NCBI RefSeq assembly: GCF_000159635.1
Contig: NZ_GG667192.1
Span: 569,621-622,497, forward strand
Direction: 5' to 3'
DNA: 52,877 nucleotides
Origin: Corynebacterium lipophiloflavum DSM 44291
GTDB lineage: Bacteria; Actinomycetota; Actinomycetes; Mycobacteriales; Mycobacteriaceae
How positions within the stretch are numbered: position 1 is the stretch's first letter; every line of letters starts with the position of its first letter. The position numbers and the translations under genes were made by a program. Positions 1-8,999 of this stretch are shown piece after piece. Below the pieces are notes generated by a model. That model worked only from the letters and a program-made list of their open reading frames with translations, did no database searches and was not told the origin of the DNA.

Positions 1-325
1 GCACGGCGACGGGCGTGTCGACGTCGCCGCGGCCCGCGCCGCGCTGGAGGTGTTCGACGTCGACGAGCTCGGCCTGGACAGGCTCGACCGCGCGGTGCTC
101 AACTCCCTCATTCGCGGACACGGCGGCGGACCGGTTGGCGTGAGCACGCTGGCGATTGCCGTGGGGGAGGAGCCCGGCACGGTGGAGGAAGTCTGTGAGC
201 CCTACCTGGTGCGCGCCGGCTTGATGTCGCGCACCGGCCGCGGCCGCGTCGCCACCGCCGCGGCCTGGCACCACGTGGGAGTGACCCCGCCGCCGGAAGC
301 GCCGGGGCAGCTCAACTTGCTCTAG
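1..325 (+). CDS. ruvB: Holliday junction branch migration helicase RuvB, C-terminal fragment
   Basis: The reading frame is open from base 2 and the gene continues upstream of the window. What remains is about 107 residues, matching the C-terminal winged-helix part of RuvB: the stretch [17 protein letters not shown] and the later [13 protein letters not shown] are typical of that DNA-binding domain. RuvB is the hexameric AAA+ motor that, with RuvA, drives branch migration of Holliday junctions before RuvC cuts them. The ATPase part is not in the window. yajC follows after 44 bases, as in other corynebacteria, where ruvCAB precede yajC-secDF. Confidence 0.9.
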   Translation, partial: HGDGRVDVAAARAALEVFDVDELGLDRLDRAVLNSLIRGHGGGPVGVSTLAIAVGEEPGTVEEVCEPYLVRAGLMSRTGRGRVATAAAWHHVGVTPPPEAPGQLNLL

Positions 326-356
326 AGCCCGCCACGGCCCCCGGATGGGGTTATGA

Positions 357-369
357 CACAATGGGGCCC
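357..369 (+). promoter_or_regulatory. Probable leaderless promoter of yajC
   Basis: A -10-like CACAAT at 357-362, within TGACACAAT, lies 7 bases before the ATG at 370. No Shine-Dalgarno sequence precedes that ATG. The same TGACACAATG with the same spacing occurs before aroC, which supports transcription starting at or near the start codon. Confidence 0.45.
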
Positions 370-675
370 ATGGAACTTATCTTTCTTCTGCTGGTCCTCG
401 CGTTGTTCATGCTGCCGACGTTTCTGATGATGCGCGGCCAGCGCAAGCGTCAGGCGCAGGTCGAGCAACTCCAGGCGTCGATCGTCCCCGGCGACCGGGT
501 GGTCAACGTCTCCGGTTTCCACGGCACGGTTGTCTCCACCGGTGAGGACACCCTCGAGGTCGAGCTCGCTCCCGGCACTGTGGTCACGATGGAGCGCGCG
601 GGCGTGATGCGACGCGTCGAGCCAGCCACCCCGCTTGCCGACGACCACCCCCAACAGCTGCCCGATGAGCAGTAG
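370..675 (+). CDS. yajC: Preprotein translocase subunit YajC
   Basis: The product has 101 residues. One N-terminal membrane segment (about residues 1-21, MELIFLLLVLALFMLPTF) is followed by the YajC core: a positively charged RGQRKRQAQ patch, then a small beta domain with GDRVVNVSGFHGTV. YajC associates with SecDF and the SecYEG channel in the cytoplasmic membrane. An ATG at 361 is also in frame, but 370 is preferred because the hydrophobic segment starts directly there and the -10-like hexamer at 357-362 would otherwise overlap the coding start. A strong terminator follows, so yajC is probably transcribed apart from secD. Confidence 0.88.
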   Translation: MELIFLLLVLALFMLPTFLMMRGQRKRQAQVEQLQASIVPGDRVVNVSGFHGTVVSTGEDTLEVELAPGTVVTMERAGVMRRVEPATPLADDHPQQLPDEQ

Positions 676-714
676 ACGCGCGTCAGCCACATGCTGCAAC
701 ACTCCGAGCCTAAA

Positions 715-750
715 GACCCGCTCCCGCGACATGCGGGGGCGGGCCTTTTG
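715..750 (+). terminator. Rho-independent terminator after yajC
   Basis: An 11-bp stem (717-727 with 733-743, one G-T pair) of G and C bases with the 5-base loop GACAT is followed by CCTTTTG. It lies between yajC and the secD promoter and separates the two transcription units. Confidence 0.85.
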
Positions 751-767
751 TACGGGGAACGATAACG

Positions 768-865
768 TAGCATGATGCGGTGGGCGCTTTCCGGCCACGC
801 GCTTTCGCCTCCGGTGCTGGTGCGGAAAGCCAACGACATTATCCGAAGCAGAGGAGATACGACAC
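768..865 (+). promoter_or_regulatory. secD promoter and structured leader
   Basis: A -10-like TAGCAT lies at 768-773, just after the terminator. The leader of about 85 bases has a perfect 8-base inverted repeat, GCTTTCCG (786-793) and CGGAAAGC (823-830), with a 29-base loop. GAGGAG at 851-856 is the ribosome binding site for the GTG at 866. The promoter is inferred from the hexamer; the repeat is seen directly. Confidence 0.5.
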
Positions 866-2666
866 GTGTCCTCACACAACCGGCGTTCCGCGGACGTGCG
901 AGCGAAAAGGACGTGGCCCGCACAGGCACTCGCCCTATTTCTGCTGATCATCGTCGCGATCTACGCGCTTGTTTTCTTCACCGGCGACAGGTCGGCGACA
1001 CCGAAGCTCGGCATTGACCTGCAGGGTGGCACGCGCGTGACTCTCGTGCCCCAGGGCGAGGACCCCACGCCGGAGCAGCTTGCCGATGCCCGCAACATCA
1101 TCGAGCAGCGCGTCAACGGCATGGGGTGTCAGCGGCGCCAGCGTGGTCGTCGACGGCAACACGCTGGTGATCACCGCCGCCGGGGATGACACCTCGGCGG
1201 TGCGCAACCTCGGACAAACCTCGCAATTGGCGTTTCGCCCGGTGATCCAGAGCCCGGCGCCGGACCCGACCGCGGTGGGCGACGTGCTCGTGCAGACCGC
1301 CGACGACTGGGTCGCCTACGGGATTGTGCCGAAGGAGGATGCCCAGACCACCCTGGACTCCGTCGCCACGCAGCTCGGCACCGAGGAGGGCTCGCTCGAG
1401 GTGACCTCGGAGCCGCTCGAAGACCCGTCCGGCCCGATCGAGTCCGCCGAGCGTCGCACAGAAACGGCCGAGATGCTGCGCAGCACCCGCCAGTCTGCGG
1501 ACCCGACGCAGCAGTTCGCTTCCCTCGCTTTGATGAGCACGGTGTGCACCACGCAGCAAACCGACCCGTTGACAGGCTCCGACGATCTCGCGCAGCCGCT
1601 GGTGGCCTGCGATGCCACGAGCATGCAACCGCTGCTTTTGGGTGAGGCACCCCTGCTGGGGCAGGGTGACCCGAACGGGCCGCGGTTAACGGGCAACGAG
1701 ATTGATACCTCCCGCCCGATCACCGGCGGATTCAACCCGCAGACGAGCCAGATGGAGATCAGCTTCGCGTTCAGCCAGGACGGCAACCCCAACGGTTCCC
1801 AGGCGTGGGCGCAGCTGACCTCGGACATGATCGGCCAGCAGGTCGCTATCACCCTGGACTCGCAGGTCATTTCCGCCCCCGTTATCCAGGGCGCGACGCC
1901 GGTGGGTTCCGCGACCTCGATCACCGGGTCGTTCACCCAGGAGGAGGCGACATCGCTGGCGAACAACCTGCGCTACGGCGCGTTGCCGCTGTCGTTCGTG
2001 GGCGAAGACGGTGAGCCGGGTGGTACGGCGACGACGGTGCCGCCGTCGTTAGGCGCGGCCTCGCTGAAGGCGGGCCTGATCGCCGGAATCGTCGGCCTGC
2101 TTCTCGTGGCCGTGTTCGTCTTCGCTTACTACCGCCTCTTCGGCCTGATCTCCCTGGCCACCCTCGTGCTCGCGGGCGCCGTGGTCTACGGCCTGCTGGT
2201 ACTGCTCGGACGCTGGATCGGTTACTCGCTCGACCTGTCGGGCGTGGCCGGTCTGATCATCGGTATCGGCACCACCGCCGACTCCTTCGTGGTCATCTAC
2301 GAGCGCGTCAAGGACGAGCTGCGCAAGGGCCGCACCTTCCGCTCGGCAACGGCGACGGGCTGGGACCGCGCGAAGGAGACGATCGTGACAGGCAACATCG
2401 TCACCCTGATCGGCGCCGTGGTGATCTACTTCCTCGCCGTCGGCGACGTGAAGGGCTTCGCCTTTACCATGGGCCTGACAACGGTGGTGGACCTGCTGGT
2501 GACCTTCCTGGTCACGGCACCGCTGATGATCCTGGCGTCGCGCTCGCGCTTCTGGTCGCGTCCGGCGGTCAACGGCATGGGCAAGATTTACAGCCTCGTG
2601 GAGCGGGAGCGCACCTCTGCCGGCGCCACGGGCACCGCACCTAGCACTGAAACCGAGGAGAAGTAA
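866..2666 (+). pseudogene. secD: Protein translocase subunit SecD, interrupted by a one-base frameshift
   Basis: SecD is the large membrane subunit of SecDF, which uses the proton gradient to help pull exported proteins through the Sec channel. The first 85 codons give the N-terminal membrane segment and the P1 start (LGIDLQGGTRVTLVP). At 1123-1126 the sequence has four Gs where three would keep the frame. Frame 866 then runs into noise and stops at 1189, while the following frame continues with GVSGASVVVDGN to 2666. Removing one G gives 599 residues, a normal length, including the membrane block with IGIGTTADSFVVIYERVKDEL. secF follows after 3 bases, preceded by a GAGGAG site. The rest of the gene shows no decay, so a sequencing error is likelier than real loss. 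Confidence 0.85.
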
Positions 2667-2669
2667 GTC

Positions 2670-3854
2670 ATGGGTAGCTCCAAACTCACGTTCCAGTCCC
2701 CGGCGGAAAACTCCGCGGACGCAGGTGTCACGCGCAGCCGCTACGACAGGCTGTACACGGGCGAGGGCGCAATCGACTTCATCGGCCGCTCGAAACTGTG
2801 GTACGGCATCACGCTCGCGCTCGTCGTTGTCGCGCTCGCGGCGATGCTTGTGCGCGGGTTCAACCTGGGCATCGACTTCGAGGGCGGCACCAAGCTGTCG
2901 ATGCCCGCCGGCGACCTCGTCGCCGAGGAGGTCGAAACCACATTTATCGACGCCACCGGGGTGACCCCGGAGCTAACGCAGATCGTCGGCGCGGGCGACG
3001 CGCGCACCCTGGAGATCAACTCCGAACACTTGACGCAGCAGCAGATCGACCAGGCCCGCCAGGCGATTTTCGAGCAGCACCAGCCTCTCGACGCCGAGGG
3101 CAACGCCAGCCCTGATGCGATCGGCGACTCCACAGTCTCCGAGTCGTGGGGATCGACCATTACCAACCGGATGCTGCTGGCGATGGGTGTGTTCCTGCTC
3201 GCCGCCGCGGCGTACGTCGCGCTGCGGCTCAAGCGCGAGATGGCGGTCGCGGCGATGGCGGCCCTGCTTGTCGACGGCGTGCTCATCCTGGGCACCTACG
3301 CTCTGTTCGGCCTCGAGATCACCCCAGCAATGATCATCGGCCTGCTCACCGTGCTGACCTTCTCCATCTACGACACCGTCATCGTCTTTGACAAGGTCCG
3401 AGAGAATACCGCCGGGGTGCTCGATTCGCGCCGATCCACGTACGCGGAAGAGGCAAACCTGGCAGTGAATCAGACGGTGATGCGCTCGATTTCGACCTCG
3501 GTGATCTCGGCACTTCCGATTATTTCGCTCATGGTGGTCGCGGTGTGGATGATGGGCATCGGTACTCTGCGCGACCTCGCGTTGATCCAGCTGATTGGCG
3601 TTATCGAGGGTATCTTTTCCTCGCTGTTCCTCGCCACCCCGATTCTGGTCTCTCTGGTCAACCGGCAGGACAAGCACAAGGAGCATGCCGCGGCGGTCGA
3701 GGCGTTCCGCAACGGCGACGCCGATGCCGAGGCACTCCAGCCGGAGGTGCGCCACGAAGAGGCGGCGACGCGCAAGCGCACCGTCGTCGCGCCGCAACCT
3801 ACCGAGCCGCACGCCCCTGCGACTAGCTTTACCTGGCGCCCCAATGCACGCTAG
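2670..3854 (+). CDS. secF: Protein translocase subunit SecF
   Basis: The product has 394 residues. After an N-terminal tail and the first membrane segment (about 45-65) comes the family signature GFNLGIDFEGGTKL, a periplasmic-type P1 region, then the five-segment membrane block. The conserved FSIYDTVIVFDKVREN stretch is present, near the region carrying proton-path residues. A charged C-terminal tail of about 60 residues (RHEEAATRKRTVV) is longer than in E. coli and common in actinobacteria. It partners SecD, lies 3 bases downstream and is surely co-transcribed. The ATG at 2670 has GAGGAG at 2656-2661 in front of it. Confidence 0.95.
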   Translation: MGSSKLTFQSPAENSADAGVTRSRYDRLYTGEGAIDFIGRSKLWYGITLALVVVALAAMLVRGFNLGIDFEGGTKLSMPAGDLVAEEVETTFIDATGVTPELTQIVGAGDARTLEINSEHLTQQQIDQARQAIFEQHQPLDAEGNASPDAIGDSTVSESWGSTITNRMLLAMGVFLLAAAAYVALRLKREMAVAAMAALLVDGVLILGTYALFGLEITPAMIIGLLTVLTFSIYDTVIVFDKVRENTAGVLDSRRSTYAEEANLAVNQTVMRSISTSVISALPIISLMVVAVWMMGIGTLRDLALIQLIGVIEGIFSSLFLATPILVSLVNRQDKHKEHAAAVEAFRNGDADAEALQPEVRHEEAATRKRTVVAPQPTEPHAPATSFTWRPNAR

Positions 3855-3884
3855 AGCCTTTAAAATAGGGAAGGATTTTTGTTC

Positions 3885-5537
3885 GTGGATCGCCCCACTT
3901 TCTCACGGGCGCTGAGCCTGTGTGCATCCGCCGTGCTCGGCGCCGGCCTTGTCGCGTCGTGCTCCAGCGGTGCACCGGGAGCGAGCGACGAATCGACAAC
4001 GTCTGAGTTCTCCTACCAGGTGCCCGTGAACCTGTCGACAACTAACGCCGGCACCGATGTCGGGGCATCCGAGTTCGCGCAAATGCTCTCCGCCCGCCTC
4101 TACCCGGGTGTGTTTGTCGTGGGCCCGAGCGGGCAGATGATCCCCAACACCGACCTAGTGCGCACCCAGGCGTTGCCGGGTGCGCAGCGCATCGTGGAAT
4201 ACACACTGTCGGATGAAGCGGTGTTCTCCGACGGGGAGCCGGTGACCTGCACCGACTACCTGCTTGCTTTTACCGCGGGGAAAAACCCCGCCCTGTTCGG
4301 CTCCCACATGCCGCTGTTCGAGGAGGTAGAGCGCCTCGACTGCGAACCAGGCGCAAAGACCTTCGACGTGGTGTTCGCGCCCGGGCACGGTGCGCAGTGG
4401 CGAGAGCTGTTCGGCCCCGGCACGGTCGTGCCCGCGCACGCGGTGGCGGCGAAGCTCGGCACCGACGTGGCAGGGCTTAGTGCTCAGTTGGACGAGGGGG
4501 ACGCCGCCACGCTGCGCCCCGTTGCCGAGGTGTGGCGAAGTGGCTTCGATCTGGCGAACTTTGATCCGGCGATGCACGTCTCCTTCGGGCCCTACACCGT
4601 TGACAGCGTCGGCGAGGCGGGGCAGGTCTCCCTGGTGGCCAACGAGCGCTACTACGGCGACGCCCCGCTGACGGATGAGATCGTGGTGTGGCCGGGCACG
4701 GCCGCCTCGGCGCAGCTCAACGGCACGGGCAACCTGCGCGTGGCTGACCTTGCTGAGCCGAACCCGGAGTGGCTGGACATCAATGCCGAGGGCAACGAGC
4801 TCGACGTGACCTCCCTCGTGGGCACTCTCACCGAGTCGCTGACGTTCGAAACGGCTGGGCCATGGTCGTTTCCCGCCAACCGGCAGGCGTTGGCCAGGTG
4901 CGCCGACCCGAACGCGGTGGCCGCCGCCTCGAGCGGGGCGGCTGGCGTGGAGGTCCCGTCGGTGCTCACCCACGTCGTTCCAAACAATGACCCGTTGGCG
5001 CCGCGTTTCGACGACATTGTCGCACCCCGCGGCGGCGTGGACATCGCAGCCGCGAGCGCGGCGGGCGGGTTGGAGCTGCGCGTCGGGTACGCGCACGTGT
5101 CGCCACGCATGGCGTCGATGGTCGATTCCATCCGCGCCACATGCGAACCGGCCGGCATTAGCGTCATTGACGTCACGGCGGCGACAGGCGCGGGCGCGAC
5201 CCTGCGCGATCTTGGTCGCGTGGATGTCGGCGAGTGGGGAGAAGATGTCGTGGTCGAGGGCACCATTGATGCGATGCTGCGGCCCGTCAACCCGCAGACC
5301 GAGTACACGATTCCCAGCACCCGCGCGGCCGACCTCGACGCGATGCGCAAGCGCGAGACGGAGCTGTGGGATGAACTGCCCAGCCTGCCGCTGGCGGCGC
5401 AGCCGCGTTCGTTTGCCGTGGACCGGAAGCTGTCTAACGTTATTGTGTACACAGGCCCAACCGGTATCGGTTGGAACATGGATCGGTGGCAGCTGCGCCC
5501 GGCATCCGTCGGCGATGCGGCCCCGCAGGCCACCTAA
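3885..5537 (+). CDS. Peptide-type ABC transporter substrate-binding lipoprotein (family 5)
   Basis: The product has 550 residues. A lipoprotein signal peptide ends in LVASC with Cys26 as the predicted lipid anchor. The rest resembles DppA/OppA-like solute-binding proteins, for example [25 protein letters not shown] near the N-terminus. The GTG at 3885 is preferred over the TTG at 3879 because AGGGAAGGA (3867-3875) is 9 bases from the GTG but only 3 from the TTG. No permease or ATPase genes are adjacent, so it is an orphan binding protein. A similar gene lies between secF and apt in C. glutamicum, as I recall, so the location is ancestral. Transport of peptides is inferred from the family; the ligand is unknown. 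Confidence 0.8.
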   Translation: MDRPTFSRALSLCASAVLGAGLVASCSSGAPGASDESTTSEFSYQVPVNLSTTNAGTDVGASEFAQMLSARLYPGVFVVGPSGQMIPNTDLVRTQALPGAQRIVEYTLSDEAVFSDGEPVTCTDYLLAFTAGKNPALFGSHMPLFEEVERLDCEPGAKTFDVVFAPGHGAQWRELFGPGTVVPAHAVAAKLGTDVAGLSAQLDEGDAATLRPVAEVWRSGFDLANFDPAMHVSFGPYTVDSVGEAGQVSLVANERYYGDAPLTDEIVVWPGTAASAQLNGTGNLRVADLAEPNPEWLDINAEGNELDVTSLVGTLTESLTFETAGPWSFPANRQALARCADPNAVAAASSGAAGVEVPSVLTHVVPNNDPLAPRFDDIVAPRGGVDIAAASAAGGLELRVGYAHVSPRMASMVDSIRATCEPAGISVIDVTAATGAGATLRDLGRVDVGEWGEDVVVEGTIDAMLRPVNPQTEYTIPSTRAADLDAMRKRETELWDELPSLPLAAQPRSFAVDRKLSNVIVYTGPTGIGWNMDRWQLRPASVGDAAPQAT

Positions 5538-5559
5538 GCAGATGAAGCGAGGACCAACC

Positions 5560-6120
5560 GTGCACACTGACTCCACGATAACCCCGTACAGCAGCGCGCG
5601 CGAGGCGCTCGCGCACCGCATCCGCAAGGTGCCGGACTTTCCCGAGCCCGGAGTACTGTTCGAGGATTTGACTCCCGTGCTTGCCGACGGCGCCGCGCTC
5701 AACGTCGTCATCCGCGAACTTGCGCAGGCCAGCCGCGAGTTCGGCGCGGACATGATCGGCGGGCTCGACGCGCGCGGCTTCCTCATCGGTTCGGCCGTGG
5801 CCTACGAGCTCGGCATCGGCATCCTGGCCATCCGCAAGAAGGGCAAGTTGCCGCCGCCGGTGATCACCGAGGAGTACACCACGGAGTACAGCTCCGCGGC
5901 ACTGGAGGTCCCGGCTGAGGGGATTGACTTTGCGGGCAAAAAAGTGGTGCTTGTCGACGACGTCCTCGCCACCGGCGGCACGCTGGTCGCGGCGACTGAG
6001 CTGATCGAACGCGCCGGTGGTAGCGTCGTAGGATACGCAGTAGTGCTTGAAGTCGACGGCTTAGGCGGGCGCGACAGGCTTGGCGACGCCCCCCTGGTTG
6101 TGCTCGAGCACAACAACTAG
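5560..6120 (+). CDS. apt: Adenine phosphoribosyltransferase
   Basis: The product has 186 residues. Apt salvages adenine with PRPP to make AMP in the cytoplasm. The type I PRTase PRPP loop is seen as [13 protein letters not shown], and [15 protein letters not shown] near the N-terminus plus [10 protein letters not shown] are typical of Apt. The start is set at the GTG at 5560, which has AGCGAGGA at 5546-5553; an ATG at 5542 lies upstream of that site and would include it in the coding region. The next gene is rel, 40 bases on, a neighbourhood that links purine salvage with (p)ppGpp metabolism and is conserved in corynebacteria. Confidence 0.93.
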   Translation: MHTDSTITPYSSAREALAHRIRKVPDFPEPGVLFEDLTPVLADGAALNVVIRELAQASREFGADMIGGLDARGFLIGSAVAYELGIGILAIRKKGKLPPPVITEEYTTEYSSAALEVPAEGIDFAGKKVVLVDDVLATGGTLVAATELIERAGGSVVGYAVVLEVDGLGGRDRLGDAPLVVLEHNN

Positions 6121-6160
6121 AGATTCCATCAGGCGGTAGACCGCAAGAGAGGGGCCCGTG

Positions 6161-8437
6161 ATGGCGACGGAGAAAACGCAGAAGCGTTCGGGCTCGAGCG
6201 TGCGCAGCGTCTCGGCGCGTCTGGCGCGCTCCTTGACCGGCGGCCGGGCCCGGGTTAACCCGGTGCTTGACCCGCTGATGTCCATCCACCGCCGATACCA
6301 CCCGAAGGCCAGCGCCGAGGTGCTCAACCGCGCCTACGACGTGGCCGAGCGCCTGCACGAGGGGGTCACGCGCAAGTCCGGTGACCCCTACATCACGCAC
6401 CCTCTGGCGGTGGCGACGATCTGTGGCGAAATCGGCATGGACACCACCACCCTGGTCGCCGCGCTGCTACACGACACGGTGGAGGACACGGAGTACTCAC
6501 TCGCCGATCTCTCCGCCGACTTCGGCCCCGAGGTGGCCAAGCTTGTCGACGGTGTGACCAAGCTGGACAAGGTTGCCCTCGGAGCGGCCGCGGAGGCTGA
6601 AACGATCCGCAAGATGATCGTTGCCATGGCCGAGGACCCGCGCGTGTTGGTGATCAAGGTTGCAGACCGGCTGCACAACATGCGCACGATGCGCTTTTTG
6701 CCGCCGGAGAAGCAGGCGAAGAAGGCCAAGGAAACCCTCGATGTCATCGCGCCGCTGGCGCACCGCCTGGGCATGGCCACGGTGAAGTGGGAGCTCGAGG
6801 ACCTCGCGTTCGCGATTTTGTACCCGAAGAAATACGAGGAGATTGTCAGGCTCGTTGCCGATCGCGCTCCCTCGCGCGACCGGGCGCTGGGCGAGATCAA
6901 GGCGCAGCTCGAGGCGGAGCTCAAGGCGAGCAGCATCAGTGCCGAGGTGATGGGCCGGCCGAAGCACTACTGGTCGATTTACCAGAAGATGGTGGTGCGC
7001 GGGCACGAGTTCGACGAGATCTTCGACCTGGTGGGCATCCGTGTGCTGGTGGACAACGTCCACGACTGCTACGCGGCGATCGGCGTGGTGCACTCGCTGT
7101 ACTCCGTGATGCCGGGCCGGTTCAAGGACTACATCTCCAACCCGCGCTTCGGGGTGTACCAGTCGCTGCACACCACGGTGATGACGGACAGCGGCCGCCC
7201 GCTGGAGGTGCAGGTGCGCACCCACGAGATGCACTACAACGCCGAGTTCGGCGTGGCGGCGCACTGGCGCTACAAGGAGACGAAGGGCTCGCATAAGGGC
7301 GACCAGGCCGAGGTGGACCAGATGGCGTGGATGCGCCAGCTGCTGGACTGGCAGAAGGAAGCCGCTGACCCGAACGAGTTTCTCGACTCATTGCGCTACG
7401 ACCTCACCGCCCAGCAGATCTTCGCGTTCACCCCCAAGGGCGACGTGGTTAACCTGCCCGCCGGATCGACGCCGGTGGACTTCGCCTACGCGGTGCACAC
7501 GGAGGTGGGGCATCGCTGCATCGGTGCGAAGGTTAACGGCAAGCTTGTCGCGCTTGAATCGGAGCTCGTGTCCGGCGACAGGGTGGAGATTTTCACCTCC
7601 AAGGACGAAAACGCCGGGCCGTCGCGCGACTGGCAGGATTTCGTGGTCTCGCCGCGGGCGAGGACGAAGATCAGGCAGTGGTTTGCCAAGGAGCGCCGCG
7701 AGGAGCACCTGGAGGCCGGCCGTGACGCCCTGGCTGCAGAGGTGCAGCGTGGCGGGCTTCCCATGCACCGGCTGTTCACCGCCGACACGATGCGACAGAT
7801 TTCCCAAAGGCTGCACTACCAGGACGTGGATGCCCTCTATACCGCGATCGGCGCGGGCACGGTGTCCGCCCAGCATGTCGCGCGCATGCTCACCGACGTG
7901 TTCGGCGACGAGGAAGACGCCGTGGACACACTGGCCGCGCGCACCCCGATGTCGGAGCTGGTGCGCTCCAAGGCGGTGGCCAACGGCGCGGGCGTGCTCG
8001 TCGAGGGCAGCCCGGACATGCTGGCCAAGTTGGCGAAGTGCTGCCAGCCTGTGCCGGGTGATCAGATTTTCGGCTTTGTCACCCGTGGCGCGGGCGTGTC
8101 CGTGCACCGCGCGGACTGCACGAACGCGGCCAAGTTGAAGGAAGAGCCGGAGCGGCTTATCGACGTCTCGTGGGCCGCATCCTCCGCCCCGGGCGCGGCG
8201 TCTCAGGCGACGCTGCAGGTCGAGGCTCTGGATCGGCAGGGTCTGCTCGCCGAGATCACGGGGGTGCTCTCGGAGCAGAAGCTTCCCATCATGATGCTGA
8301 CATCGCAGCTGGGTAGCGACAACGTCGCCACCGTGCGCTTTACCATGGCCGTCTCGGACACCAAGCAGCTCGGCTCGATCATGAAGCACGTGCGCAACAT
8401 CGAGGGCGTGTTCGACATCTACCGCGTCACGGCCTAG
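6161..8437 (+). CDS. rel: Bifunctional (p)ppGpp synthetase/hydrolase (Rel)
   Basis: The product has 758 residues and full RSH architecture. It has an HD hydrolase domain (HDTVEDT near residue 108), a synthetase domain ([22 protein letters not shown], then the SLHTTV motif around 340), TGS ([23 protein letters not shown] around 425-485), a conserved-cysteine region ([11 protein letters not shown]) and a C-terminal ACT domain from about 690. The enzyme makes and degrades the stringent alarmone in response to starved ribosomes. Intact catalytic motifs in both N-terminal domains suggest both activities. The ATG at 6161 is preferred over the adjacent GTG at 6158 because of spacing from GAGAGGGG (6148-6155). 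Confidence 0.96.
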   Translation: MATEKTQKRSGSSVRSVSARLARSLTGGRARVNPVLDPLMSIHRRYHPKASAEVLNRAYDVAERLHEGVTRKSGDPYITHPLAVATICGEIGMDTTTLVAALLHDTVEDTEYSLADLSADFGPEVAKLVDGVTKLDKVALGAAAEAETIRKMIVAMAEDPRVLVIKVADRLHNMRTMRFLPPEKQAKKAKETLDVIAPLAHRLGMATVKWELEDLAFAILYPKKYEEIVRLVADRAPSRDRALGEIKAQLEAELKASSISAEVMGRPKHYWSIYQKMVVRGHEFDEIFDLVGIRVLVDNVHDCYAAIGVVHSLYSVMPGRFKDYISNPRFGVYQSLHTTVMTDSGRPLEVQVRTHEMHYNAEFGVAAHWRYKETKGSHKGDQAEVDQMAWMRQLLDWQKEAADPNEFLDSLRYDLTAQQIFAFTPKGDVVNLPAGSTPVDFAYAVHTEVGHRCIGAKVNGKLVALESELVSGDRVEIFTSKDENAGPSRDWQDFVVSPRARTKIRQWFAKERREEHLEAGRDALAAEVQRGGLPMHRLFTADTMRQISQRLHYQDVDALYTAIGAGTVSAQHVARMLTDVFGDEEDAVDTLAARTPMSELVRSKAVANGAGVLVEGSPDMLAKLAKCCQPVPGDQIFGFVTRGAGVSVHRADCTNAAKLKEEPERLIDVSWAASSAPGAASQATLQVEALDRQGLLAEITGVLSEQKLPIMMLTSQLGSDNVATVRFTMAVSDTKQLGSIMKHVRNIEGVFDIYRVTA

Positions 8438-8463
8438 CACCGCCGCACAGGGGGGAGAGATGC

Positions 8464-8504
8464 AAAAACCGCCCGGCCCCCTTTGTATGAGGGAAGCGGG
8501 CGGT
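8464..8504 (-). terminator. Rho-independent terminator after the small secreted protein gene
   Basis: ACCGCCCG at 8468-8475 pairs with CGGGCGGT at 8497-8504. Read on the minus strand the hairpin is followed by a run of five T (8468-8464), as expected for a terminator of the gene ending at 8517. On the plus strand there is no T run, so it is not a clear terminator for rel. Confidence 0.75.
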
Positions 8505-8516
8505 GGAAGCGGGGAC

Positions 8517-8834
8517 CTAGCCGAGCTTCGGGAGGGTCAGACCGAGGTTCTTGGAGGCGAAGGTGATGACGGCGCCGAGCAGGCCGATGATGGCGGTGAC
8601 CACGCCGATCCAGTTCTTGGCCTTGGTGAGGTCGGAGTCGGAGGAGCCACTGTCGGTGTCCTCCTTCTCGGATTCGTTATTGGAAGAGCCCTGGAAGCGC
8701 TCGACGATGGAAGAGCCGGTTTCCGTTGCGGGCCCTGTGTTACCAGGTTCCGCAGCGAAAGCCGGTGCGGCAACGCCGCCGGAGACGAGTGCGGTTGCGG
8801 TAGCGACTGCGAGGAGGCTGTTACGGAGCTTCAT
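8517..8834 (-). CDS. Small secreted protein of unknown function
   Basis: The product has 105 residues and I do not recognise it. A clear Sec signal peptide (MKLRNSLLAVATATALVSGGVAAPAFA) has a likely cut after AFA. The mature part has a Ser/Asn/Glu/Asp-rich low-complexity linker (about residues 50-70) and then a hydrophobic C-terminal segment (WIGVVTAIIGLLGAVITFA) ending in KNLGLTLPKLG. An ATG at 8846 is also in frame. The gene is a single unit with its own terminator and a candidate regulated promoter. The shape (signal peptide, polar spacer, hydrophobic helix) could fit an envelope-associated or pore-forming peptide, but that is speculation; no cell-wall sorting motif is present. Confidence 0.75.
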   Translation of the reverse strand: MKLRNSLLAVATATALVSGGVAAPAFAAEPGNTGPATETGSSIVERFQGSSNNESEKEDTDSGSSDSDLTKAKNWIGVVTAIIGLLGAVITFASKNLGLTLPKLG

Positions 8835-8874
8835 GGTTTTTCCCATCTACCAGACATGACATGTACAGGGTATG

Positions 8875-8903
8875 AACCTAGTCGCACCAATCAGGGTGCG
8901 CAA
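8875..8903 (-). promoter_or_regulatory. Candidate promoter with operator-like inverted repeat
   Basis: On the minus strand, TTGCGC (8903-8898) and TAGGTT (8880-8875) are spaced by 17 bases and could be the -35 and -10 elements for the gene starting at 8834. Between and touching them lies a perfect inverted repeat, CGCACC (8883-8888), 6 bases, GGTGCG (8895-8900), placed as a repressor site would be. Confidence 0.45.
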
Positions 8904-8999
8904 GGCCCCCGAACCGTGTTCTCCGAAAGTTCACCTCTGGTCTATCGTGGCGTCAATTGGCGGGTGGCCGGGGGCGTTGGGTGGGGCGTCGACAAGCGC

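Noticed and set aside
1121..1130. Programmed frameshifting in secD
   Set aside because: The site is a plain run of four Gs without a slippery heptamer or downstream pseudoknot, and secD is not known to use frameshifting.
8467..8504. Terminator for rel on the plus strand
   Set aside because: The stem is symmetric, but the T run exists only on the minus strand; a bidirectional role cannot be supported.
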